Notes: a model not told the origin generated them from the sequence alone. Counted from the stretch's first letter, positions 17,117 through 28,865 are shown. The stretch: DNA of 64,000 bases from an uncultured Eubacteriales bacterium (GCA_900544545.1 UQVY01000001.1:191855-255854); one strand, 5' to 3'. Made by a program: numbers and translations.

Positions 17117-17803
17117 TTATGCTTTTCTTACGCTTGCGTCGAAGCCGTAATTCCGAAGCAATCCGGCGTATTTTCCGAGCTTTTCCGACGACGGTGCGTG
17201 AAAAGACTTTCCCGAAAGCAATTCTCCGTTGTCCGTAACCGCCTGAAGAAAGTATTTGCCTTTGCCGCCCAGCCATTTTCCGATTGCGTCGAAATCGCTT
17301 TCCTCGTGAAGCTCCTCGGTTACGGTCGTTCTGAATTCGAACTCGATTCCGGAATTTCGGATAATCCGTGCGGTTAGGGCGATTTTGTCGGTATCGACCG
17401 CGCAGCCAGCCGTAAGGGAGTATTTTTCGGGAGAATTTTTGATATCGGTCGCGACGTAATCGAGAAGATTGTCGTCGATAAGAGCCTTTATCGCGGAGGG
17501 AGAGGCCCCGTTCGTATCGAGTTTTGTCTGAAGTCCCAGGGCTTTGATTTTGCGGAGAAAATCGGGAAGGTCCGCGTTGAGAGTAGGCTCTCCGCCCGTA
17601 ACGCATACGCCGTCGAGGAGTTTTCTGCGCTCGGAAAGGTAATCGAGAACGTCCTTTTCGGACAAGGAAGGAGCGCTTTTATCGACGAGAGAGGAGTTAT
17701 AGCAGAAAGGACAGCGAAAACTGCAGCCGCCTGTAAAAACGATGCAGGCGGTTCTGCCGGGGAAGTCCAGAAGAGTCAGTTTTTGAAGTCCGTAAATATC
17801 CAT
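17117..17803 (-). CDS. NrdG-like radical SAM activating enzyme
   Basis: A radical SAM protein of the anaerobic ribonucleotide reductase-activating type. The cluster-binding motif is Cys27-x3-Cys31-x2-Cys34 in GGCSFRCPFCYN, preceded by the family signature LTLLDFPGRTACIVF and followed by the SAM-binding VTGGEPTL. Length is 228 residues, longer than minimal NrdG (about 155) and close to the longer clostridial version. No nrdD or other glycyl radical enzyme gene is adjacent, so its partner is not known from this window. The leader contains a hairpin at 17820-17840. Confidence 0.87.
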   Translation of the reverse strand: MDIYGLQKLTLLDFPGRTACIVFTGGCSFRCPFCYNSSLVDKSAPSLSEKDVLDYLSERRKLLDGVCVTGGEPTLNADLPDFLRKIKALGLQTKLDTNGASPSAIKALIDDNLLDYVATDIKNSPEKYSLTAGCAVDTDKIALTARIIRNSGIEFEFRTTVTEELHEESDFDAIGKWLGGKGKYFLQAVTDNGELLSGKSFHAPSSEKLGKYAGLLRNYGFDASVRKA

Positions 17804-17887
17804 TTTTTCCGTCCGTTCCGAACCGAAGATTCTTCGGCTCGTTTTTTGTTTTTGCGGAAAACGGTTTTCCGTTCTCCTCAGTCCTGA

Positions 17888-17916
17888 ATTATATCCTATT
17901 CCGTCGTTTTTTTCAA
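17888..17916 (-). promoter_or_regulatory. Sigma-A promoter for the radical-SAM activase gene
   Basis: On the minus strand TTGAAA (17916-17911), a 17-base spacer and TATAAT (17893-17888). The rest of the 347-base gap 17804-18150 holds the opposing aroF promoter and nothing else I can identify. Confidence 0.8.
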
Positions 17917-18041
17917 GCGTTTTAAGCCGCGGACGATAGTTTTGACGGGCTTTTCCCGCGGAGAACGAGAAAGTCTCGGTTTTTGCGCGGTCGTTCCGCG
18001 AGGAAAAGGAATAAAGCTCCGTAAAGTTCCGTTTTTTACGC

Positions 18042-18071
18042 TTGACTAAAAGGAAGGATATGTGTTATACT
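18042..18071 (+). promoter_or_regulatory. Sigma-A promoter for the DAHP synthase gene
   Basis: TTGACT at 18042-18047, an 18-base spacer and TATACT at 18066-18071. Confidence 0.75.
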
Positions 18072-18150
18072 AAGGCTTAGCGGACGGAATCCGCTTGTCG
18101 GGCGGCTTTCGGCGCGTCCGGTAATTTTTCCCAAAGAAGATCGGTGAGTT

Positions 18151-19152
18151 ATGTTTGAAAGGGTAAAAAAGGTTATTACCGCGGAGGAAGTCAAAAAACT
18201 GCTTCCGGTCGGCGAAAAGATTGCGTCGGTCAAGGCGGATAACGACGAAACGCTGAGAAATCTGGTTTCGGGCAAGGATAAGAGATTCCTTTTGGTATGC
18301 GGTCCGTGCTCCGCGGATAACGAAGACGCGGTTGCCGAGTATTGCGTAAAGCTCAAAGCGTTGAGCGACAGATACGACGACAGACTCGTCATTGTGCCGC
18401 GCGTTTTTACCGCAAAGCCGAGAACGAACGGCGAAGGTTATCTCGGAATGATGTATCAGCCCGAAGGCGTTTCCGTAGACGTTGACGAAGGCGTCCGCAG
18501 AAGCCGCGGAATGATGCTCAGAATCATAGAAGAAACGGGGCTTCCGATTTCCGACGAGCTTCTTTATCCCGAGTATTACGACTATAACGACGACCTCGTG
18601 AGTTATTATTTCATAGGCGCGAGAAGCAGCGAAAATCCGGAGCACAGAAACGTCGGAAGCGGTCTCGGAGTCGCCGTCGGCGTCAAAAACAGCACTGGCG
18701 GAAACCTTATGTCGCTTGCGGGTTCGGTTTATTCGGTAAATACGCCCAAGGAGTTCCTCCTGAAGGGCGAGCAGGTCAGGACGGAGGGCAATCCCTACGC
18801 TCACGCGGTATTCCGCGGATTCGTGGACGAAAGCGGCGTCTTTTATCCGAATTACAGCGACAACAGCCTCAGGACTTATCTTATGCTCTGCGAAAATTAC
18901 GGCGTAATCAACAGATTCGTTATGGTCGACTGTTCTCACGCGAACAGCTCGAAGCAGACAATCAAGCAGATAAAAACGGCTCGGAGCATTATCCGCGAGA
19001 GGAATAAAGTCATAGGAAGTCTTATGCTCGAGAGTTATCTTTTCGAAGGCCGCTCGGATTCGGGCGAATACGGAGTCAGCCGTACCGATAACTGCATAGG
19101 TTTCGAAGACACGGAAAGTCTCGTCAAGGATCTTTACGATTCTTTGGGATAA
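18151..19152 (+). CDS. 3-deoxy-7-phosphoheptulonate (DAHP) synthase, class I alpha type
   Basis: First enzyme of the shikimate pathway, joining phosphoenolpyruvate and erythrose 4-phosphate. It belongs to the AroFGH-like class: LVCGPCSADNEDA near residue 50, VPRVFTAKPRTNGEGY for PEP binding, GVGVKNSTGG-type loop (VAVGVKNSTGG), GNPYAHAVFRGF, and the metal-binding VDCSHANS. Length is 333 residues, without a fused chorismate mutase. A feedback effector cannot be assigned from sequence. It has its own promoter; no other shikimate gene is near. Confidence 0.93.
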   Translation: MFERVKKVITAEEVKKLLPVGEKIASVKADNDETLRNLVSGKDKRFLLVCGPCSADNEDAVAEYCVKLKALSDRYDDRLVIVPRVFTAKPRTNGEGYLGMMYQPEGVSVDVDEGVRRSRGMMLRIIEETGLPISDELLYPEYYDYNDDLVSYYFIGARSSENPEHRNVGSGLGVAVGVKNSTGGNLMSLAGSVYSVNTPKEFLLKGEQVRTEGNPYAHAVFRGFVDESGVFYPNYSDNSLRTYLMLCENYGVINRFVMVDCSHANSSKQTIKQIKTARSIIRERNKVIGSLMLESYLFEGRSDSGEYGVSRTDNCIGFEDTESLVKDLYDSLG

Positions 19153-19202
19153 GGTTTTTGCGTGTCCGCAGAGTTCTGTCGGCGGTTTTTGATTTGTTTC
19201 GG

Positions 19203-19236
19203 ACGGAAGGGAAGAAGCTTTCTCTTCCGTTTTCGT
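19203..19236 (+). terminator. Probable terminator after the DAHP synthase gene
   Basis: ACGGAAG/CTTCCGT stem with an imperfect inner helix, followed by TTTTCGTTT. Confidence 0.6.
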
Positions 19237-19348
19237 TTGCGTGCGTTTTAAAGTCTTCGGGTTTTAACCTCAAAAGTAAACGACGAATCCGAGGAATAAC
19301 GAAAAAACGAAAAAGTCGCCGGAAACTCGTAAAACCGACGGAAAACGC

Positions 19349-19377
19349 TTGTTTTTTTGCGGCGTTTGTGGTAGAAT
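19349..19377 (+). promoter_or_regulatory. Sigma-A promoter for the T-box/valS transcript
   Basis: TTGTTT at 19349-19354, a 17-base spacer and TAGAAT at 19372-19377. Confidence 0.65.
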
Positions 19378-19383
19378 AATCCG

Positions 19384-19651
19384 AAAGGCGCAGAAAAACG
19401 GAGGTTTTCGGAAGAACGAAGTTTTTCGGAATGCGGGAGGAGTAGGTTTACGGAGTCGTTCAGAGAGCCGTCGGTCGGTGTGAGACGGTCGCGAAGGAAC
19501 CGAAGGTTGCCCGTTGAGCCGTCCTTGCTCTTTTGTGAGGAACGGATTGGCACCCGTCAGTTGTCGGAAACGAGTGCGGGCTTTTTGCCCGAAATCAGGT
19601 GGTACCGCGGATTGTCGTAATTCGTCCTGTAAGACGATTACGGCTTTTTTT
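19384..19651 (+). ncRNA. T-box leader controlling valS
   Basis: Uncharged tRNA-Val is expected to bind this leader and prevent termination. The conserved T-box AGGTGGTACCGCG is at 19598-19610; its bulge reads UGGU, which pairs with an ACCA tRNA end, as expected for a discriminator base A. The upstream part has the AGAGAG and GUGUGAGACGGUCGCGA elements of stem I, and a candidate specifier GUU in the stretch GAAGGTTGCCC fits valine. The terminator helix is 19616-19626 with 19633-19642, followed by seven Ts. It fills the gap before valS. Confidence 0.92.
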
Positions 19652-19677
19652 ATACAAAAACAACGGAGAGTAAGAAA

Positions 19678-22302
<2,625 letters not shown>

Positions 22303-22348
22303 CCTTCCGAATCCGTCCGCATTTTTTGCGGGCGGAGCCTTTTTGATT

Positions 22349-25300
22349 ATGTTTCAACCTACGAAAGAACAAAAACGAGCCATAGAAAGCGATAACGCGA
22401 AGATTCTCGTGTCCGCGTCCGCGGGTACGGGAAAAACGACGGTTATGATAAACCGGATCGTCAGGCTTCTCAAAGAAGAAAAAGCAAAGCCCGAGGAGCT
22501 TCTCGTTATTACTTTCACGAACGCGGCTGCCGCCGAAATGGAAGAAAGACTTTCGGCGGAGCTTTCGTCGCACCCTGAAATGCACAGGGTTTTGTCGGGA
22601 CTTTCCGCGGCGACGATAGGAACGATCCATTCTTTCTGCGCGCAGCTCGTGAGGACGTTTTTCTATTTTGCGGGAGTGGATCCGAATTTTGCCGTTATGG
22701 ACGAATGGCAGAATTCCGCGATGAAGAAGCGCGTTATGAACAGGGTTTTTTCGGAATATTATCAGAGCGGAGATCCCGTTTTTCAGGAGCTTATCGGGAT
22801 TACGGGGAAAAGGAGCGACGACAGGCTTTCCGAGATAGTCGAAGATATGCTTTCGTTCAGGGAATGTATTCCGGATTTTAATGAGTATCTTCGGAGGAAC
22901 GAAAATTATCGGTCGGTTTTCGATTTCCATATAAAAAAGCTCGGAGAAAACGCCGAAGCTTCGATAAGATTCTATTCGGAAAAAGCCGAAAAACTGTTTG
23001 CCTGCGCGGAAAACGAAAAGCTCAAATCCGCACTTGCCGAATTTCTGAGGATTCTGAACTGCGGTTATTCCTTCGACGTTTTCGGATTGAGGGATTATTT
23101 TGCGGAGAACGAATTTCCCTCGGTGCGTTCGGGCAGGAACGATTCCGCTGCGGATAAGGAGGCGTTTCAGGCTTATTCGTCAATAAAAAAAGCTCTGAAA
23201 AGCGACCTTGACAGAGTTTTTTCGGCGATAAAAGGTCAGACGCGGAGAGGCGCGGCAATAAGGTTTTTAAGGAGCAGGACTTACGGCGACAAACTCGTGG
23301 AAATCTTTTTGAAATTCGACGAGCAGTACGAAAAAGAGAAGGTCGGATCGGGATTGCTGGACTTTGCTTCGCTCGAGAGCCACGCAATGAGGATTCTCGG
23401 AAACGACGAGGTTCTCACAGCCGTCAGAGAAAGATATTCCTACGTTTTCGTGGACGAATATCAGGACGTGAACGACGTTCAGGAACGGATAATTTCTCTC
23501 GTTTCGGAGAAAGCCGATTCGTTTATGGTGGGAGACGTGAAGCAGTGTATTTACGGATTCAGAATGAGCGAGCCGGAGAACTTTCGAAAAAGAAGAAAGC
23601 TTTTTGAAAGTGAAGGCGGAGACGTTATAGATCTGAACGGGAATTTCCGAAGCGACGGACGGATTCTTAATTTTGTGAACAGAGTCTTTTCGCCGATTAT
23701 GACGGAGGATTTCGGGGGCTGCGATTATTCGGCGGAAGCTATGCTTTCGGGTACGGTTTCGGTGAAAGAATCCGAGGCTTCGGGCGTCAGGATAATCAAT
23801 TACGAGAAAAAGCCGAAGGAAAAAATCGGCTTTACCGAAAGGATAGAGCGGGGAGAGATATACGAAATCGAAAAAGATCTGCCCGACCGCGATACGGAAG
23901 GAACGATTATCGCCCGAAAAATCAAGAGCCTTGTCGGAACGGAAATAGAAGCCGACGGAGTAAAAAAAGCGATTACTTTTTCGGATATAGCCGTGCTTGC
24001 GAGGAAAAAAGAAACGCTTTCGTCGGTATATAACTGCCTTATAAGCGACGGAATACCGTCAAGACTTTCTTCGAGCGGAGATTTTCTCAGAGGCGACGAC
24101 GTGAAACAGATAGTTTCTCTTCTCCGCATAATCTCGAATCGGACCGACGACCTCAGTATGTATAACGTTATGACGGGCTTTTTCGGCGGCTTTACGCTCG
24201 GGGAAGTCTGTGCGATTGCCGCTTCGGACAAGAGCGGAAGCCTTTTCGACAAGGTAAAGAAGAATTATTCCGAGCCGAAATGCGAAAAATTCATAAAGCT
24301 TTTTAATTATTATAAGCTTGCGTCGGTAGTATGTTCCGCGGATATGCTGGTAAATATCGCCGTAAACGAGTCGGGTTTCAGGAGATACGTTTATTCGCTC
24401 GAAAGGGGAAGCGAGAGAATATCGGCGTTGGATTCGTTTATGGAGATAATAGACGGGCTTCCCGAATGCAGAACGGTCAGCGGTATGCTGAGGTTTCTTG
24501 AGGACTGCGAATTATCGGGGAACGTTACGGGCGTCAACGACGCGGACGCGGTAAAGCTTATGACCATTCATTCGTCCAAAGGGCTGGAGTTTCCGATAGT
24601 TTTTCTTGCGGGAACGGACGGGCGGTTCAGATTGGAGAGTAAACTCGTTATCTGCGACAAAAACGGCGGAATAACGATGAAGTGCTACGATCCGCAAAGA
24701 AGGAAGATTCTCGACTGCGCGACCTATTCTTCAAATTATTCGATACGAAGAAGACGCGACGCGGAAGAGGAACTCAGACTTCTTTACGTTGCTCTGACGC
24801 GGGCGAAATACGGACTTTTCGTAACGAAGGAAGCCGTCGTTTCCGAAGATAAACGGCCCGATACGGTTATTTCTTCGGCGGCCTGGCTGAATTCTCTTTT
24901 TATGAAGGACGCGGAGAACGGGCTTGACGAAAAGCGGAGGGGTTATTCTTCGGAGTTCGTCGGGTACGAAAAAGAAAAATCGCATTTCCCTCTTCCGTCG
25001 GAAAGATACGAAGAGCGGAAAGCAAGACTTGTTTTTGCCGCGGCGGAGGACGTTAAGGAAGAAATAGAAAAGATTGAGATAATAGACCTTTCGGACGGAA
25101 AAAAGGTTTTCGTTCCGCGTAAAGTCGTTTCGAGCAAGCTTAAAAGCGAGTTCGAAGATTCCGAGTTCAGGAGGGATTATTTCGTGGACGAAGACGGAGA
25201 AAGTATTCCCGCCTTTCTTTCGGGACCTTTCGGGAATATGGACGTGGACATAGAGCGGCTTAAAAAGCAGAAGAAAAATACGGCTCTCGGCACGGCTTAT

Positions 25301-25777
25301 CATAAGCTCATCGAATGCGTGAGGCTCGCGCCGACCGACAGCGAAACCGTGGAGTGTTTCGCTAAGGAGCTTCTTAAAGACGGATTTATCGAAGAGGAGA
25401 TTTACGACGATATAGAGCCGGAGATAGTCGTCAAGACGACGCGCGACGAGAAGCTCAGAAGGCTTATAGACGGCTGCGTTCTTCTTTTCGAGCAGCGTTT
25501 CGTATCGAATCTTGCCGTGAACGAGCTTGTCGAGGGCGTGGATTCGGACGAAGAAACGATGCTTCAGGGAGCGATAGACCTTCTTGCCGTAAACAAAGAA
25601 GAAAAACGCGCGATAATCGTGGATTACAAGTACACGGGAAGTCTTCGCGGAATAAAAGAAAGGTATTATATTCAGCTCAACAGCTATAAACTTGCGGTCG
25701 CGAAGCTTCTTCCCGACTACGATATAAAGGCCTTCGTTTACGCGCTCGGACAGAACGAGCTTATAAGGCTTTGCTGA
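22349..25777 (+). CDS. addA: AddA-type UvrD/Rep helicase with C-terminal nuclease
   Basis: ATP-dependent 3'-5' helicase-nuclease subunit for double-strand break repair. The Walker A motif ILVSASAGTGKTT is at about residues 22-34, Walker B reads VDEYQDVND near residue 369, and later helicase motifs include MTIHSSKGLEFPIVF and LYVALTRAKYGLF. The C-terminal RecB-like nuclease keeps GAIDLLAV, VDYKYT and QLNSYKLAV. Length is 1142 residues. I take ATG 22349; a TTG at 22343 is the alternative. AddA normally works with AddB, but no addB gene is adjacent; valS lies upstream instead. Confidence 0.9.
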   Translation: MFQPTKEQKRAIESDNAKILVSASAGTGKTTVMINRIVRLLKEEKAKPEELLVITFTNAAAAEMEERLSAELSSHPEMHRVLSGLSAATIGTIHSFCAQLVRTFFYFAGVDPNFAVMDEWQNSAMKKRVMNRVFSEYYQSGDPVFQELIGITGKRSDDRLSEIVEDMLSFRECIPDFNEYLRRNENYRSVFDFHIKKLGENAEASIRFYSEKAEKLFACAENEKLKSALAEFLRILNCGYSFDVFGLRDYFAENEFPSVRSGRNDSAADKEAFQAYSSIKKALKSDLDRVFSAIKGQTRRGAAIRFLRSRTYGDKLVEIFLKFDEQYEKEKVGSGLLDFASLESHAMRILGNDEVLTAVRERYSYVFVDEYQDVNDVQERIISLVSEKADSFMVGDVKQCIYGFRMSEPENFRKRRKLFESEGGDVIDLNGNFRSDGRILNFVNRVFSPIMTEDFGGCDYSAEAMLSGTVSVKESEASGVRIINYEKKPKEKIGFTERIERGEIYEIEKDLPDRDTEGTIIARKIKSLVGTEIEADGVKKAITFSDIAVLARKKETLSSVYNCLISDGIPSRLSSSGDFLRGDDVKQIVSLLRIISNRTDDLSMYNVMTGFFGGFTLGEVCAIAASDKSGSLFDKVKKNYSEPKCEKFIKLFNYYKLASVVCSADMLVNIAVNESGFRRYVYSLERGSERISALDSFMEIIDGLPECRTVSGMLRFLEDCELSGNVTGVNDADAVKLMTIHSSKGLEFPIVFLAGTDGRFRLESKLVICDKNGGITMKCYDPQRRKILDCATYSSNYSIRRRRDAEEELRLLYVALTRAKYGLFVTKEAVVSEDKRPDTVISSAAWLNSLFMKDAENGLDEKRRGYSSEFVGYEKEKSHFPLPSERYEERKARLVFAAAEDVKEEIEKIEIIDLSDGKKVFVPRKVVSSKLKSEFEDSEFRRDYFVDEDGESIPAFLSGPFGNMDVDIERLKKQKKNTALGTAYHKLIECVRLAPTDSETVECFAKELLKDGFIEEEIYDDIEPEIVVKTTRDEKLRRLIDGCVLLFEQRFVSNLAVNELVEGVDSDEETMLQGAIDLLAVNKEEKRAIIVDYKYTGSLRGIKERYYIQLNSYKLAVAKLLPDYDIKAFVYALGQNELIRLC

Positions 25778-25927
25778 AAAAGAGGCAAGGATTTTTATTG
25801 CGGGGAAAAACAGACCGACGCTTTTTACGATAAACGGAACCGTTGAACGCGGAAAAGAGTCGGTCGGAGCTTTTACAAAAAAACGGATTGAAAAATTAAT
25901 TGTAAATCCCACAAAGGAGCCATAAAA

Positions 25928-26422
25928 ATGAAAGTAAATATAGTTCTCGTCGAACCCGAGATTCCGCAGAATACGGGAAACGTAGTGAGAACCGCGGTCG
26001 CGACGAGGTCGGCGGTTCATCTCGTAAGACCGTTGGGATTCGAAGTTACGGACAAACATCTCAAAAGAGCCGGACTCGACTACTGGAAAGACGCGGAAAT
26101 ATACTATTACGACGGATTCGACGAGATTCTGAATAAGTATCCGGACAGGAATTTTTATTATTTTACGACGAAAGGACGAAGGACCTATACCGAGCTCGAA
26201 TATAAGGACGGGGATTTTCTCGTTTTCGGAAAGGAATCGAGAGGACTTCCCGAAAGCTTACTCAAAGCGCACTACGAAAACGCGGTAAGAATACCTATGT
26301 TTTCGGATACGCGCTCGCTCAATCTCGGGAACTCGGTGGCAATTGCGGTTTACGAGTTTTACAGGCAGGACGGATTCAGAACGCTTAATCCCGAAGGTCG
26401 TCTGACGGGAAGGATAGACTGA
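25928..26422 (+). CDS. trmL: tRNA (cytidine/uridine-34 2'-O) methyltransferase
   Basis: SPOUT-class enzyme that methylates the wobble ribose of certain leucine tRNAs. It is 164 residues, typical of TrmL. The motifs are VLVEPEIPQNTGNVVRTA at the N-terminus, FGKESRGLPE for SAM binding in the knot, and IPMFSDTRSLNLGNSVA near the C-terminus. AAAGGAG precedes the ATG. It appears to be transcribed alone and converges with the sigG unit. Confidence 0.94.
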   Translation: MKVNIVLVEPEIPQNTGNVVRTAVATRSAVHLVRPLGFEVTDKHLKRAGLDYWKDAEIYYYDGFDEILNKYPDRNFYYFTTKGRRTYTELEYKDGDFLVFGKESRGLPESLLKAHYENAVRIPMFSDTRSLNLGNSVAIAVYEFYRQDGFRTLNPEGRLTGRID

Positions 26423-26475
26423 TTTCGTTAAATGCGGCCGAAGTTATAAATCCGACGGAGAAAACGCTTCGCTTT

Positions 26476-26658
26476 TCATATTTCCGGATTGGATTCGTCC
26501 GCGGACTCTTCGCTGTAAGTCGGAAAGACGCTGTCTTCGTCAAAAAGAAAGGCGAACTGATCGAAGCGGTACATTTCCGTCAGAACGGGCGAGTAAAACG
26601 GAAAGATCATATTCGGTTCGATAAAGCTTAATCGGTGTTCTCTGAAATTCGTATCCAT
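26476..26658 (-). CDS. Small acidic protein of unknown function downstream of sigG
   Basis: A 60-residue frame beginning at ATG 26658, 12 bases after the sigG stop codon. AAGGAG is correctly spaced upstream of it, so I call it a real gene. The frame on paper extends further upstream, but only inside sigG. The product is rich in Phe, Glu, Asp and Ser, with an acidic C-terminus (SEESADES) and no membrane segment. I do not recognise it. Its place in the sigG transcript suggests expression in the forespore. Confidence 0.65.
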   Translation of the reverse strand: MDTNFREHRLSFIEPNMIFPFYSPVLTEMYRFDQFAFLFDEDSVFPTYSEESADESNPEI

Positions 26659-26669
26659 TGTTTTTCTCC

Positions 26670-27434
26670 TTAAACGTATTCTCTTATGCGCTGAACTGCG
26701 TTTTTTTCGAGTCTCGACACCTGCGCCTGAGAGATTCCTATTTCTCCCGAAACCTCGACCTGAGTTTTTCCTTCGAAATATCTCTTGAGAACGATCGTCT
26801 TTTCTCTTTCGGTGAGTCGGCTTATCGCTTCGGCGAGAGAAACCTCCGTAAGCCAGTTTTCGTCGCAACTTCCGGGGTCTTTTATCTGATCCATAATCAG
26901 AACGCCTTCGTCGCCGTATACGGGTTCGTAAAGCGATACGGGCTGCGAAATCGCGTCCAGAACGTAAACTATTTCTCCGACCGACTTGTCGAGAAGAGCC
27001 GCTATATCGCAGAGAGTAGCCGTTTTTTCGCCCTTGGATTCGATTTGCTCGCGCGCGGTCATAGCCTTGTAGGCAAGATCTCTTATTCCTCTCGAAACGC
27101 GCATGGAGTTGCTTTCTCTGAGATAGCGTCTGATTTCGCCCACGATCATAGGTACGGCGTAGGTCGAGAATCTTACGTTGAGCGTATTATCGAAATTGTC
27201 TACGGCTTTGACCAGTCCCACGCAGCCTACCTGAAACAGATCGTCGGGATTGTTGACTTTGGGCGAATAGCGTTGAAGAACGGATAAAACCAGTCTTACG
27301 TTGCACATAATGAATCTCGAGCGGGCTTCTTTGTCTCCCGTTTTCACGAGGTCCATAAGTTCTTTGGATTCTTTTGCCGTGATCTTAGGCAGCGTCGAGG
27401 TATCCACGCCGCATATAACTACTTTCTTCTTCAT
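26670..27434 (-). CDS. sigG: RNA polymerase sporulation sigma factor SigG
   Basis: Late forespore sigma factor. The N-terminal KVVICGVDTSTLP is the distinctive SigG tag. Region 2 has VRLVLSVLQRY, DDLFQVGCVGLVKAVDNFD and VRFSTYAVPMIVGEIRRYLR; region 4 has the HTH GKTQVEVSGEIGISQAQVSR. Length is 254 residues, as expected. The usual neighbours spoIIGA and sigE are not adjacent. No ribosome binding site is visible before the ATG, and a sigma-G-like -10 lies six bases upstream. Confidence 0.95.
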   Translation of the reverse strand: MKKKVVICGVDTSTLPKITAKESKELMDLVKTGDKEARSRFIMCNVRLVLSVLQRYSPKVNNPDDLFQVGCVGLVKAVDNFDNTLNVRFSTYAVPMIVGEIRRYLRESNSMRVSRGIRDLAYKAMTAREQIESKGEKTATLCDIAALLDKSVGEIVYVLDAISQPVSLYEPVYGDEGVLIMDQIKDPGSCDENWLTEVSLAEAISRLTEREKTIVLKRYFEGKTQVEVSGEIGISQAQVSRLEKNAVQRIREYV

Positions 27435-27440
27435 AAGTCT

Positions 27441-27470
27441 TATTCTGCCGCAAATCGCGGTTAATATTCA
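27441..27470 (-). promoter_or_regulatory. Candidate sigma-G/F promoter for sigG
   Basis: On the minus strand TGAATA (27470-27465), a 17-base spacer and CAGAATA (27447-27441) differ by one base from the sigma-G -10 pattern CATNHTA. It suggests autoregulation, as known for sigG in Bacillus. Confidence 0.45.
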
Positions 27471-27587
27471 TTTCATCGAGTTTTTCGGGAAATTCGTTTT
27501 TTTTGTTCCGTATCCGTATAAATTAATCCGTATTGATAATAATCAACTTCAAATACGCCTCGAGGCGGAAAAAAGGAGATTCAGACG

Positions 27588-28832
27588 ATGGGATTCAATC
27601 CTTTCAAGGAAAAAGCACCGAAACTCAACGATTGTTTTATGGATTGGCAGCAGCTTGCGCCCAAGAGCTACGACAAGAATACCGTTGATCCTTACACGAA
27701 AACGAGAATCATACTGATGAACGGAACGGAGTTCGAGCAGGTATGGTTTTCGCATCAGTTCCACAGAAACTGCAACAACAACGACCTCAGACGGGACCTT
27801 GCCGTTCTCAGAAGGAGCGAACAGCAACAGCAGAAACGTATTGCCGCATTAAAACCGAAGGACGAAACTCCTCTCGAAACGACGATTTCCTACGAGCAGC
27901 TTGCAGTCGATCTTACCGCGGAAATAGCCGTCAACGAACCCGATAAGAATCTTGTAAAGGCTCTTAATTTCGCGCTTCTGGAGGATTTCGACCATCTTTA
28001 CAGGTACGCGGACCTTCTCGAAATGGAGCAGGGAATACACGCGGAAAGACTCGTAGGCGGATATACGGAGATAATGCCCGGGAGACCTACTATCGCGGAG
28101 CACAGATATCCGACGGACGAAGTCAAGCGTCATCTGAGAGCGGAAAAAGCCGACCTTACTTCGATTCTTCACGCCTGTCTTATAACCGCAGCAGAGCAGC
28201 AGACGATGAATTATTATATGAACGTCGGTTCCTTCCAACAGACGGATTTGGCGAGAAAACTATATACGGAAATCGCGATGATAGAAGAGCAGCACGTATC
28301 TATGTACGGAAGCTTTATCGATACGAGCAGAACGTGGGTTGAGAATCTTCTTCTTCACGAATATCTCGAATGCTATCTGTATTACAGTATGTATATGGAC
28401 GAAACCGATCCCTCCGTCAAGGAAATATGGGAGCAGCATCTCGATATAGAGCTTGCTCACGTCCAGACGGCAGCCGAGATTCTGAGGATTTACGACGGCA
28501 AGGAATATCAGGAAGTCGTAGGCAGCGGAGAATTCCCCAAACTTCTGAAGCTTCGCGAGCATAAGGAATATATAAGAGATATTCTCCGTAACGAGGTTAC
28601 TCTTACGGCAAAGGAAGAGGGCTATATAGATATAAGCAAGCTTTCGGACGACTATCACTATTTCGATTATCAGGACGACGTTAATACGAATCTCAGAGAG
28701 GTCGCGAGCCATAAGGTCATAAAGACTTATATCGACAAAAACGGCGAGGATTACAGATACGAAATCGCACCCCATCCGGTCGAGGCCCTCAGCGACAGAA
28801 AAAAGGACAATATCGATACCGGAAGAAGATAA
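27588..28832 (+). CDS. Ferritin-like diiron-domain protein of unknown function
   Basis: A 414-residue soluble protein. Residues about 195-300 show the full ferritin-like pattern on four helices: Glu203, Glu233-x2-His236, Glu258 and Glu288-x2-His291. An extra acidic helix with Glu132 and His136 precedes it. The N-terminal 100 residues include a Gln/Arg-rich helix (RRSEQQQQKRI), and the C-terminal 110 residues are charged and Tyr-rich. I do not recognise the overall architecture; it is much longer than rubrerythrin or ferritin. Likely roles are oxygen/peroxide reduction or iron handling, possibly in spores given the neighbouring sigG, but that is inference. AAAAAGGAG precedes the ATG. Confidence 0.8.
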   Translation: MGFNPFKEKAPKLNDCFMDWQQLAPKSYDKNTVDPYTKTRIILMNGTEFEQVWFSHQFHRNCNNNDLRRDLAVLRRSEQQQQKRIAALKPKDETPLETTISYEQLAVDLTAEIAVNEPDKNLVKALNFALLEDFDHLYRYADLLEMEQGIHAERLVGGYTEIMPGRPTIAEHRYPTDEVKRHLRAEKADLTSILHACLITAAEQQTMNYYMNVGSFQQTDLARKLYTEIAMIEEQHVSMYGSFIDTSRTWVENLLLHEYLECYLYYSMYMDETDPSVKEIWEQHLDIELAHVQTAAEILRIYDGKEYQEVVGSGEFPKLLKLREHKEYIRDILRNEVTLTAKEEGYIDISKLSDDYHYFDYQDDVNTNLREVASHKVIKTYIDKNGEDYRYEIAPHPVEALSDRKKDNIDTGRR

Positions 28833-28865
28833 TATCCGTCATTCCCCTTTACGTTGGGAATATAT

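Noticed and set aside
24731..26059. 442-codon open frame on the minus strand spanning the addA-trmL gap
   Set aside because: No start signals, antisense to two well-supported genes, and no recognisable motif.
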